Part shown: piece by piece, positions 1 through 6,129 of the stretch
Numbering within the stretch: the stretch's first letter is position 1
How the letters are laid out: the number at the start of each line of letters is the position of its first letter
DNA from: Spirochaetaceae bacterium
GTDB lineage: Bacteria > Spirochaetota > Spirochaetia > Treponematales > Breznakiellaceae
DNA length: 11,178 bases
NCBI GenBank assembly: GCA_031283025.1
Contig: JAITCP010000115.1
Location: forward strand, 1-11,178
Reading direction: 5' to 3'
Program-made: the position numbers and the translations under genes
Notes under the pieces: model-generated
Seen by the model: the letters and a program-made list of their open reading frames with translations, nothing else
The model's database searches: none
Told to the model about the DNA's origin: nothing

Positions 1-100
1 GGGAACCTCTGAAAACCGGTTGTTTTTAGAGGTTCCTTTGCAGTTTCTCGCCCTTTGGGCTGCGAAACGTGCGTTTTTAAGCGGTAAATCTCTAAAAACT
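1..100 (-). repeat. Structured repeat, left copy
   Basis: Read on the minus strand, this stretch aligns over its first ~66 columns with 2228-2325 on the plus strand (about 50 identities by hand). Order of parts: the block AGAGATTTACC; a hairpin at 43-67 with stem GTTTC/GAAAC, asymmetric internal loop GCA/GA and upper stem GCCC/GGGC; the linker CTGCAAAGG; then a long hairpin at 2-36 with loop AACCG and arms GGAACCTCT/AGAGGTTCC plus AAAAC/GTTTT. The window edge may cut the element. It starts 27 bp past the stop of the copper-protein gene and reads away from it. Whether it acts as RNA (leader, terminator, small RNA) or as DNA is unknown. Confidence 0.75.
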
Positions 101-116
101 GAAGTTTTTAGAGATT
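87..116. terminator. Perfect 14-bp inverted repeat, possible terminator
   Basis: AATCTCTAAAAACT (87-100) and AGTTTTTAGAGATT (103-116) are exact reverse complements separated by 2 nt. The palindrome begins 11 bp beyond the stop codon of the minus-strand copper-protein gene, the place expected for a terminator. It lacks a clear run of U after the stem, but the arms themselves contain A5 and T5. Its left arm overlaps the start of the structured repeat, and the right-hand copy of that repeat keeps only part of this hairpin (AATCTCC at 2214-2220 and TTAGGGATT just after). Confidence 0.5.
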
Positions 117-127
117 CTCGCTGTTGA

Positions 128-2038
128 TCAATAATCATAAGCGGCCTCAAAATACGCTTCCGGATAAATCAGCGTTTCAAAGTCCGCTACTTCAGCTTTT
201 ACCGCATTAACATCCACACGGGCAATATCATTCACTACTTTCACATAACCGTAAAATACGCTGTCGGCGGTGTAGAATTCAAAATCCTCACCGGGAACAA
301 GCCGCAGTTGGTTTTCCCCCTGCTCTGTCTCCAGTATGGCGTAATAAACGGGAAAGACAATACTGCTGTTGCCCGGATCAACAGAGTCAATGTTGATTAT
401 CCATAAAGCGGGCAGCATCCTTTGCATAACGACGATTGCAGGTTCAAAGCCTTCATCGCCCAGACGTATCGTAACCGTCTGCACGTTATCCGCTATTTGC
501 GCGAGGGCGATTTTTTCCGTGGGTATTTGTACCCCTGCCGGCTTAGGCGCAGTATCCGGCTCCCGCGCATCGGCGGCGCTTTCCCCCTCGGCAAGTACGG
601 TAATGGTACTGTGTATCATGGCCATCCAGCAGGAATAGCGGAACCGGCCCGCTTTTGCGGGAGTAAACTCAATCACGTTGTCGCCCTGCTTAAAGGTGTG
701 CTGGATGCCGTATTCACGGATAATCATGCGGTTGTTACAACCGTTAATGCTGGACGGCGGCGCGTTGATGATCCATCGTACCGGAACGCCCTGCTGCACG
801 GTTATCGCCGGATAGCGTCCCGGCTGCAGTGTTGAGTTGATAACCTGCACGCCGTTTTGAATAACCGGAACAAAAGCGTCTGTGCCGGATTGTGCGGGTT
901 TGAAGGAAGCCGCCCGGTCAAGCGGATTGATAAACCCCGAAAGACTCCAACCGTTGGAGAACATGACAAGCCCCAGCGCCGCGACAAAGATCGCTCCGAT
1001 GTGCATAACGCGGCGGGAGAATGCTTGCCCCTTAGCGCCGCTTAAAGCGGAACTTGCCGCGCCCAGCGCAAACATCAGTGGAATAGTCCCGATGCAGAAC
1101 AGGAACATGGAGATACCGCCCCGAAGGGGGCTTCCGGTGGAGAGCGCGTAGAGCTGCATGGCCTGCAAAGGGCCGCATGGCATGAAGCCGTTCAGGAAAC
1201 CGACAACCAGCGGCCCGCGTCCGGTTTTTTGTTCGTCAATTTTTTTTGCAAATAGTTTGGGCATTTGCGGAATAAAACGCCGTAAAGACGGAAACAGGCC
1301 CAGCATATTGATCCCCATGATCACCATGAAGATTCCGGCAACAAGCTGCACCGCCCCTTGAAAGCGCCCCGATACGGTAATCACCGAACCCAATGCGCCA
1401 ACGATAACCCCCACCGCCGTATATGAAACAAGCCTCCCGCCGTTGTAAAGAATACTTGGAAAAAGCATTGAATATGTATTAGCTGTCCTTTTTCCCCATT
1501 CCCCACTCCCTACTCCCCACTCCCTATTTCCCCGTAACGTTTGCGAAAGATTAATCCCTCCGCACATGGCAATACAATGAACACTGGTAAGGAGGCCGAT
1601 AACCAGCAACATTCCGTAACCCATGCCCTCCTGGGCAAGCGGGAAGGCGGCGGCAAACCTGCCGGTTCCGAATGCCCGCAACAGCATAAACAGGGCAAGG
1701 ATAATCACCAGAGTACCAACGATGTGTGTTACGGTATTCTTGCCGGAACGCAGAGGAACCGCGCGGGCGTTCGTTTGCGACGGCTGCCGGTTCACAGGAA
1801 TGTCCCCTTCCGGCACATGGTAACCCAGCTCTTCAATTATCGCGGAAATTTTATCAAAGCCGATTATTGCCGTATCGTAGGTAACAGCTGCCGCTCCGGT
1901 ATTGTAATGTACCTCGACATTCTGAACCCCCGCAGTGTTCTTCAGTTCTTTTTCAATCGTGTTTTGACAGTGTATGCAGTACATACCGCCAATGTTGAAC
2001 GAACGTTTTTGCAGGCCCTGTTCTTCCGCCGTTTCCAT
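128..2038 (-). CDS. HMA / SafE membrane / double cupredoxin fusion, copper handling
   Basis: A 636-residue fusion. Residues 12-75 are a heavy-metal-associated (HMA) domain with metal motif GMYCIHC (C21, C24). After one hydrophobic segment (104-121) comes a multi-span SafE/UreH-like membrane domain (about 138-370) with the family signatures SVHCIAMCGG (152-161) and NGFMPCGPLQAMQLYALSTG (283-302). Residues 390-484 form a cupredoxin-like domain with INGCNNRMII (C434) and YSCWMAMI (C470, M472, M474) as probable copper ligands. A second beta domain (516-604) resembles it but lacks those residues. The HMA domain should be cytoplasmic and the cupredoxin part external, so copper transfer or export across the inner membrane is likely (inference); the SafE family was named for sulfite export, but the metal domains argue for copper. 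There is no Shine-Dalgarno; GATTAT lies 6 nt before the ATG and TATGAT 9 nt before it. The loop at 169-183 is encoded by a G-rich repeat. Confidence 0.85.
   Translation of the reverse strand: METAEEQGLQKRSFNIGGMYCIHCQNTIEKELKNTAGVQNVEVHYNTGAAAVTYDTAIIGFDKISAIIEELGYHVPEGDIPVNRQPSQTNARAVPLRSGKNTVTHIVGTLVIILALFMLLRAFGTGRFAAAFPLAQEGMGYGMLLVIGLLTSVHCIAMCGGINLSQTLRGNREWGVGSGEWGKRTANTYSMLFPSILYNGGRLVSYTAVGVIVGALGSVITVSGRFQGAVQLVAGIFMVIMGINMLGLFPSLRRFIPQMPKLFAKKIDEQKTGRGPLVVGFLNGFMPCGPLQAMQLYALSTGSPLRGGISMFLFCIGTIPLMFALGAASSALSGAKGQAFSRRVMHIGAIFVAALGLVMFSNGWSLSGFINPLDRAASFKPAQSGTDAFVPVIQNGVQVINSTLQPGRYPAITVQQGVPVRWIINAPPSSINGCNNRMIIREYGIQHTFKQGDNVIEFTPAKAGRFRYSCWMAMIHSTITVLAEGESAADAREPDTAPKPAGVQIPTEKIALAQIADNVQTVTIRLGDEGFEPAIVVMQRMLPALWIINIDSVDPGNSSIVFPVYYAILETEQGENQLRLVPGEDFEFYTADSVFYGYVKVVNDIARVDVNAVKAEVADFETLIYPEAYFEAAYDY
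1494..1533 (-). repeat. G-rich tandem repeat with G-quadruplex pattern inside the copper gene
   Basis: On the minus (coding) strand six G-runs of 3-4 bases (complements of 1494-1497, 1501-1504, 1508-1510, 1515-1518, 1522-1524 and 1530-1533) are separated by 3-5 nt, which satisfies the usual G3+N1-7 quadruplex pattern. The plus strand carries CCCCACTCCCTA twice (1501-1512 and 1515-1526), a 14-nt period. It is translated in frame as a Gly/Trp/Glu-rich stretch between two membrane segments, so the reading frame has absorbed the repeat. Confidence 0.7.
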
Positions 2039-2227
2039 ATTGCCATAATCATAGCAAAATTCCGGCGATTAAGGATACTGCCGCCGTACCGTTTTGACGC
2101 AATGTCAGCAATGCGCCCACCACCGGCCACTTGCTTTCTGTGCCTGTTCATGCTACATTTATGAAGGCCCGGTTGGCGAAGGTTTTGACAATCAATATCT
2201 GTTACATGGCTTCAATCTCCATGGGAT
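2039..2227. other. Non-coding stretch upstream of the copper gene
   Basis: This is the first part of the 309-bp gap between the divergent copper gene and the XRE gene. Near 2048-2053 the minus strand reads TATGAT, a possible -10 for the copper gene, but no convincing -35 was found. A plus-strand reading frame from a TTG at 2094 begins with several Cys and His codons, but it has no ribosome site and runs into the structured repeat, so it is not called. AATCTCC at 2214-2220 may be the decayed outer edge of the repeat. Confidence 0.5.
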
Positions 2228-2325
2228 AGTTATTAGGGATTTACCCCTGAAAATCGCATTTTCGCAGCCTTTAGGCGAGAAAATGCAAGGTCTGTCCGCA
2301 AAGTAACCGACTTTGTGGACAGACA
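2228..2325 (+). repeat. Structured repeat, right copy, upstream of the XRE gene
   Basis: Same architecture as the copy at 1-100, on the opposite strand. The block AGGGATTTACC is followed by a hairpin at 2256-2286 (stem GCATTTTC/GAAAATGC, internal loop GCA/GA, upper stem GCC/GGC, loop TTTA), the linker ATGCAAGG reaching into the next arm, and a hairpin at 2291-2323 with 14-bp arms TCTGTCCGCAAAGT and ACTTTGTGGACAGA (one G-T wobble) closed by the loop AACCG. The final stem differs completely in sequence from that of the left copy, yet both stems are self-complementary and keep the same loop. It ends 22 nt before the XRE start, so it may form part of that gene's leader or be an operator. Confidence 0.78.
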
Positions 2326-2347
2326 TTATTTATGGGCAGCGTGAAAA

Positions 2348-2665
2348 ATGGCGGAAATTCGGGCTATTTTGGCGGAAAACATAAAGAAATTCCGGCAAAA
2401 ACAGCGTATTACCCAGTCAGAACTTGCAGAGAGAGCCTCAATTTCCGTTAATTTTATAGGAATGATCGAACAAAAACGCAAATTCCCCGCCCCGGAAATG
2501 CTGGACAGAATAGCTACGGCCCTAAAAGTAGAGACACCCGAACTGTTTTCAGCGTACGTTTCCCCGGTTTCCGAGCTGGAAAAACTTCACAAAGCCATTT
2601 TAGCAGACCTGGACAGGGCCATAAGCGCCGCCGTGTGTAAAGCCATTAAAAAAAACTGTAAGTAA
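2348..2665 (+). CDS. XRE-family HTH transcriptional regulator
   Basis: A 105-residue protein. Residues 5-63 are a Cro/C1-type helix-turn-helix: NIKKFRQKQRITQSELAERA, then SVNFIGMIEQKRKFPAPEML, where the recognition helix lies around SVNFIGMIEQ. The C-terminal part (70-105) is an amphipathic helix (SELEKLHKAILADLDRAI) ending in a basic tail, probably for dimerisation; no ligand or protease domain is present. The short, single-domain build fits a small DNA-binding repressor. No strong Shine-Dalgarno precedes the ATG (upstream GGGCAGCGTGAAAA). The structured repeat ends just upstream, and its 14-bp hairpin could be an operator or leader. The copper-protein gene runs divergently from the same gap, so this protein might control it, but nothing in the sequence proves that. 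Gene call firm; target unknown. Confidence 0.85.
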   Translation: MAEIRAILAENIKKFRQKQRITQSELAERASISVNFIGMIEQKRKFPAPEMLDRIATALKVETPELFSAYVSPVSELEKLHKAILADLDRAISAAVCKAIKKNCK

Positions 2666-2796
2666 GACTGTCCCTGTTTTCCGGACTGAACGCATGGCGC
2701 CCCGCTCTGGCCGTAAATACCTCCGCAATTATTCAAACATTCTGCCCCTATTTGCCGCGCCGACGACCGGATGTTTCCGGGTTATTACAGCAATTC
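2666..2796. other. Intergenic stretch after the XRE gene
   Basis: No gene is supported here. The only structure seen is a small hairpin, CCGGA (2767-2771), loop TGTT, TCCGG (2776-2780), followed by GTTATT. It is too short to call a terminator with confidence. Confidence 0.4.
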
Positions 2797-2826
2797 TTGA
2801 CCGATCCCCTTCCTTCCTGATATAGT
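2797..2826 (+). promoter_or_regulatory. Promoter giving a leaderless transcript for the propeller gene
   Basis: TTGACC (2797-2802), an 18-nt spacer and TATAGT (2821-2826). The GTG start at 2833 lies exactly 7 nt after the -10, where transcription would begin, and no Shine-Dalgarno is present. Confidence 0.6.
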
Positions 2827-2832
2827 GATTCC

Positions 2833-3912
2833 GTGGCCAACAAAAAAAAGATTTATGGTATTATTCTTGCTTTTATTACCTTTATCGCGTATATACTTCT
2901 GGCCGCTCAGCCTATACCCCAGGAAACTGTTCTTACCGTTAAATGGATTAAATCCCTGAAAGGGGACTATAATGAAACCGGACCGGTAACGGGCCAGCTA
3001 ATCCCCTTTACATTGGGTAATCGTTTTGGCTATGCAGATATGGCGGGAAATCCGATACTTAACAAGGAACGGGAGGAAATCGTTTCTCTTTCCGCCGGAT
3101 ACTGGGCGGAATACCCCCCTACGCCGCGGGAATTGGTTATTCATAATTCCCGGCCTGCGGCTACAATTACTATAAACAATCCTCAAGGGTATCCGCTCTT
3201 TTTGGATGATCGTATCTTTCTTATTGGCATGGATCAATGTTCCCTGGAAGAATTAGATGATGAAGGCCGTGTTTTGTGGCGGTATAGCTTTGAAGCGCCT
3301 CTTACCTGCATTGATGCCGCCGGTACCTATGTGCTCACCGGAACCCTGGACGGGATGATAGATCTTTTGGACAATAACGGGAAACCGCTTTTCCCCTCCT
3401 ATGCGCCGGGGGCTTCCCGAATTCCGGTTATCCTGGGCTGCCGCATTTCTTCAGACGGCTCTAAACTGGCAGTTGTCTCCGGCATTGACAAGCAGCGCTT
3501 TCTCTTTCTGGAATGGTACGGCAACAACGATTACCGGGTAACTTTCCATGAATTCCTGCGGGGAGAGGGCTTTCGCCGGGAAGTACAAATGGCTTTTATA
3601 GAAAACGATACACGGGTGATTTTTGAACAGGAAACGGGCCTTGGGGTGTATGACGTTCGTTCCCGTACTTCAATCACGCTCCCCCTCTCCGGCAGACTGG
3701 AAGTGCTGGATGAAAAGGGAGGGGACGGGCTTTTTTTCTATATCACTTCCGGAAAGAACGGGGAAAAACGGCTTACAGCCTTTAAGCCTCCCAGCCTGGA
3801 ATTGATCAACATTCCCTTTAAGACGGAAAGTGTTTTTCTTTGCCGCCAGGGAAAGGAATTGATTTTGGGGGGCGGCATGACACTGGCGTCTTTTGCCCTG
3901 GATAAACTATAG
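2833..3912 (+). CDS. Membrane-anchored beta-propeller-like protein, hypothetical
   Basis: A 359-residue protein with a GTG start. The basic N-terminus MANKKK and a hydrophobic segment (about 8-26, IIL AFITFIAYILLAA) look like an uncleaved signal anchor, placing the rest outside the cytoplasmic membrane. From about residue 40 the protein is beta-rich with repeated blade-like units, for example the DDEGRVLWRYSFEAPLTCI stretch followed by AAGTYVLTGTLDGMIDLLDN, then GCRISSDGSKLAVVSGIDKQ. This is the pattern of WD40/PQQ-like propellers, although no canonical WD dipeptides are present. No catalytic motif was recognised. It is followed at 66 nt by the LytM-fold gene and may work with it in the cell envelope (inference from position only). 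A 16-bp perfect inverted repeat starts 2 nt after the stop, so the two genes may be separate transcripts. Confidence 0.75.
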   Translation: MANKKKIYGIILAFITFIAYILLAAQPIPQETVLTVKWIKSLKGDYNETGPVTGQLIPFTLGNRFGYADMAGNPILNKEREEIVSLSAGYWAEYPPTPRELVIHNSRPAATITINNPQGYPLFLDDRIFLIGMDQCSLEELDDEGRVLWRYSFEAPLTCIDAAGTYVLTGTLDGMIDLLDNNGKPLFPSYAPGASRIPVILGCRISSDGSKLAVVSGIDKQRFLFLEWYGNNDYRVTFHEFLRGEGFRREVQMAFIENDTRVIFEQETGLGVYDVRSRTSITLPLSGRLEVLDEKGGDGLFFYITSGKNGEKRLTAFKPPSLELINIPFKTESVFLCRQGKELILGGGMTLASFALDKL

Positions 3913-3913
3913 G

Positions 3914-3950
3914 AGCTATTTCCAAAACTCAGTTAGTTTTGGAAATAGCT
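3914..3950. terminator. Perfect 16-bp hairpin after the propeller gene
   Basis: AGCTATTTCCAAAACT (3914-3929), loop CAGTT, and AGTTTTGGAAATAGCT (3935-3950) pair perfectly. The hairpin starts directly after the TAG at 3910-3912. No U tract follows (TAAGAAC), so it could be a terminator, an mRNA-stabilising stem or a protein-binding palindrome. Its AAAACT/AGTTTT inner arms resemble those of the hairpin at 87-116. Confidence 0.6.
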
Positions 3951-3977
3951 TAAGAACATATCAAAGGAAGAACGGCT

Positions 3978-4853
3978 ATGAAAAGAATATATTCAAAAAA
4001 AACCTGCGCCTTCCTGCTGCTTTTTTTCGCCTGCGCCTTCCTGACCTTTGCTTTTGACTGGCCGGTACGGGAAGGCCGGCTTACCGCTAACTTTGGCAGC
4101 AATAACAGCGGAATCCCCCTTTTGGGAAACTTTTTTGCAGCTTCCGGATCGATCTTTCCCGCGGATGTCGGCGAACTGGTCTTTATCCATGATCCGGAAA
4201 ATCCCGCCGCCCGAATCCCCTCTCCCCTGGGTTCATGGATGGCCATTGACCACGGCGATAACCTTTTAGGCATTTATGGCCGCTACCAAGACCGCCGGTT
4301 CGCTCCGATTCCCACGTTAGTAGAAACAGCTACGGTACTAGCCAATGCGGGAAAATCCGGTTGGACCGGACAAGAAGGCGTTTATTTTGCCTTTTATGAC
4401 CGCAGGGAACGAAGGTGGGTTAATCCTTCCGTGATGATTCCCGGCATGAACGATACGGTTCCGCCGGTAATACGGCAGGTTGAACTGCGCAATGCGGCGG
4501 GTACTCCTTTTAATCCCGCCCTTGTCCAGCACATTCCTCAGGGGCTTTACCGTATCTATGTGGATGCCGCCGACACCTTGCAGACGGGAGGAAACTTTTT
4601 AGCCCCTAACCGGATCATCTGTTCCGTCAACGGCGCGGAAATAGGAATGTTAAGTTTTGAAACCCTCATGTCCAGAAACGGACAGCGAATGGCATACCGC
4701 AACGGCCTGGTCGAAGCTTCCCAAATTTATGATGCAAAAGGTTTTGGCCTAGGGGAAATTCGCTTTACCCGCGGCCAGGCGGTACTGGTAATAGAAGTCC
4801 GCGACATAACGGACAATGTCCGTTCCTCGACCTTCAGGCTTACCATTGATTAA
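3978..4853 (+). CDS. Secreted LytM/M23-fold protein without metal ligands
   Basis: A 291-residue protein with a Shine-Dalgarno (AAGGAAG) about 8 nt before the ATG. The signal peptide runs to about residue 25 (hydrophobic AFLLLFFACAFLTFAF, probable cut before FDWP). Residues 28-150 follow the M23/LytM peptidase layout: LTANFG, a beta core with GSWMAIDHGDNLLGIYGRY (85-103), and GVYFAFYDRRERRWVNPSVM (134-153). The zinc site HxxxD is missing (LLGNFFAASG region), the catalytic YxH reads IYGRY, and HxH reads GVY (134-136). It is therefore a non-hydrolytic LytM domain, comparable in principle with EnvC or NlpD, which activate amidases. Residues 160-291 are a beta-rich, Ig-like tail starting TVPPVIRQVELR. 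A role as a cell-wall scaffold or amidase activator is inference. The methyltransferase frame begins inside its 3' end. Confidence 0.8.
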   Translation: MKRIYSKKTCAFLLLFFACAFLTFAFDWPVREGRLTANFGSNNSGIPLLGNFFAASGSIFPADVGELVFIHDPENPAARIPSPLGSWMAIDHGDNLLGIYGRYQDRRFAPIPTLVETATVLANAGKSGWTGQEGVYFAFYDRRERRWVNPSVMIPGMNDTVPPVIRQVELRNAAGTPFNPALVQHIPQGLYRIYVDAADTLQTGGNFLAPNRIICSVNGAEIGMLSFETLMSRNGQRMAYRNGLVEASQIYDAKGFGLGEIRFTRGQAVLVIEVRDITDNVRSSTFRLTID

Positions 4854-5793
4854 CATTCCGCATAGGGTAGAAGGCAAATCATTAAAAACCTGGTCTACGC
4901 CGGTTCATAATGAAGAACACTCCCCCATTCCCTGCGCGCTTTGCGGCGGTACGGAATTTGTTTCGCACTTTACTTGTACTGATTCGGGTTCAACTGTTCC
5001 CGTAGTTTCTGCGGCGGAAAAACCGCCCTCGTTCCGGTATGTACGCTGCGCCCATTGCCGCCTTGTCCAGATCAACCCTCAGCCTGTTCCCGCCGCCGTA
5101 GCCCTCCGCTACGGGAAAAATCACGGCGTGGATTATCTGGCCTACGAAAAAACCAACGAGGCGGCCTTTCTCCGGCTTCAGGAACTTGCCCTGAAAGACT
5201 CAGGGTTTTTTGAACTGGAGCGGGGCCTTATGTCCGCCAATCCCAAAGGTCCGGAAGTACTGGATGTGGGCTGCGCCGCCGGGGCACTGCTGTTAACGCT
5301 CAAGGGCCGGGGCTGGAAAGTCCGGGGAGTGGAAATCTCCAAGCCCCAGGCGGATTACTGCCGGGAGCGCTGTCTGGAAGTAAGCAGCCTGCCCTTGGAA
5401 GAAAACCGCTTTCCCGCCCACAGCTTTGACGCGGTTCTTGCTTCCCATTTGATCGAACATCTTAACGATCCGGCAAACTTTGTCCGTGAAGCATGGAGGA
5501 TACTCAAGCCGAACGGACGCCTTTACATCACCACCCCGAATATCAACGGCCTCCAGGCACGGCTCTTTGGCAGTTCGTGGCGTTCGGCAATCTTTGATCA
5601 TCTTTACCTTTTTTCTGTAAAGACATTGACTCTGCTTCTGGAAAGCGCCGGGTTTACCGTTGAACGGGTTAAAACATGGGGAGGCCTTGCGGCGGGTATT
5701 GGCCCTCTTCCGGTAAAGCGGATCTTTGACGTACTGGCCAAACCCTTAGGGTTTGGCGATGTAATGATTGTCAGAGCGGTCCGTCCTGCTTAA
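4816..5793 (+). CDS. Zinc-ribbon class I SAM-dependent methyltransferase
   Basis: A 325-residue cytoplasmic enzyme. An N-terminal zinc-ribbon-like part has CALC (C40, C43) and CAHC (C78, C81). The Rossmann methyltransferase core follows: motif I EVLDVGCAAGALLLTLKGRG (147-166), the acidic residue after strand 2 in VRGVEIS (169-175), FDAVLASHLIEHLNDP (204-219) as the motif-IV region, and ILKPNGRLYITTPN (229-242). This is the pattern of Methyltransf_23/UbiG-like enzymes, often found with polysaccharide or lipid modification. The acceptor cannot be read from the sequence. The start is uncertain: ATG 4816 lies inside the upstream gene (38-bp overlap) with only a weak ribosome site, and a TTG at 4846 (TTGATTAA, overlapping the upstream stop) would remove 10 residues. 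Either way it is translationally coupled to the LytM-fold gene. Confidence 0.85.
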   Translation: MSVPRPSGLPLINIPHRVEGKSLKTWSTPVHNEEHSPIPCALCGGTEFVSHFTCTDSGSTVPVVSAAEKPPSFRYVRCAHCRLVQINPQPVPAAVALRYGKNHGVDYLAYEKTNEAAFLRLQELALKDSGFFELERGLMSANPKGPEVLDVGCAAGALLLTLKGRGWKVRGVEISKPQADYCRERCLEVSSLPLEENRFPAHSFDAVLASHLIEHLNDPANFVREAWRILKPNGRLYITTPNINGLQARLFGSSWRSAIFDHLYLFSVKTLTLLLESAGFTVERVKTWGGLAAGIGPLPVKRIFDVLAKPLGFGDVMIVRAVRPA

Positions 5794-5794
5794 G

Positions 5795-5814
5795 AGCGTA
5801 TTGTACGCTATACT
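5795..5814 (+). promoter_or_regulatory. trpR promoter -10 with overlapping palindromic operator
   Basis: AGCGTA-TTG-TACGCT (5795-5809) is a perfect palindrome with a 3-nt centre whose last base is the first base of the -10 TATACT (5809-5814). No good -35 is present (CTGCTT at the 17-nt distance). A repressor bound here would block the promoter, so autoregulation by the TrpR-type product is the obvious inference. The ATG at 5821 sits 7 nt after the -10, which predicts a leaderless transcript. Confidence 0.55.
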
Positions 5815-5820
5815 AAAGTA

Positions 5821-6129
5821 ATGACCGTAGACGACGAAAGAGTAAAAAAAAACATTGAAGAACTGTGCCGGGTTTTGGCGGAAACCAAAGACAGAAAATT
5901 GCTGGAATCCTTTTTTTCCTGCCTGTTAACTCCGGCGGAAAGGGCGGACATTGCCGCCCGCTGGGCGCTGGTCAAGGCCCTGCGTGAAGGCAAGCCCCAG
6001 CGGGAAATAGCCAAAACACTGGGTGTTTCCCTTTGTAAAATCACCCGAGGCTCCAGGGAATTAAAAACACCCGGTTCGGGTTTCAGCCGCATCCTTGCGG
6101 TTTTAGACAACCTTAACGCGAAAAGATGA
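5821..6129 (+). CDS. trpR: TrpR-family (Trp repressor type) transcriptional regulator
   Basis: A 102-residue, all-helical protein of the usual TrpR length. It aligns without gaps with Escherichia coli TrpR (as remembered) from LTPAERADIAARW (36-48) through the helix-turn-helix QREIAKTLGVSLCKITRGSR (60-79). Counterparts of the corepressor-pocket residues Thr44, Arg54, Arg84 and Gly85 are present (T37, R47, R76, G77), while the position of Ser88 is Glu (E80). This supports a tryptophan-type corepressor, with some doubt because of the Glu; the wider YerC/YecD group is the alternative. No trp biosynthesis gene is in the window, so the regulon is not visible. It has no Shine-Dalgarno and appears leaderless. 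The last 27 bp overlap the end of the convergent Gate-domain gene. Confidence 0.85.
   Translation: MTVDDERVKKNIEELCRVLAETKDRKLLESFFSCLLTPAERADIAARWALVKALREGKPQREIAKTLGVSLCKITRGSRELKTPGSGFSRILAVLDNLNAKR

Noticed and set aside
2094..2306. Plus-strand reading frame with a Cys/His-rich start (CQQCAHH...CACSC)
   Set aside because: It starts with TTG, has no ribosome site, runs straight through the structured repeat, and no family was recognised.
1..2325. Integron attC-like sites or insertion-sequence ends
   Set aside because: The two copies are inverted relative to each other instead of direct, the core GTTRRRY/RYYYAAC pattern was not found at the ends, no integrase or transposase is present, and no target duplication was seen.
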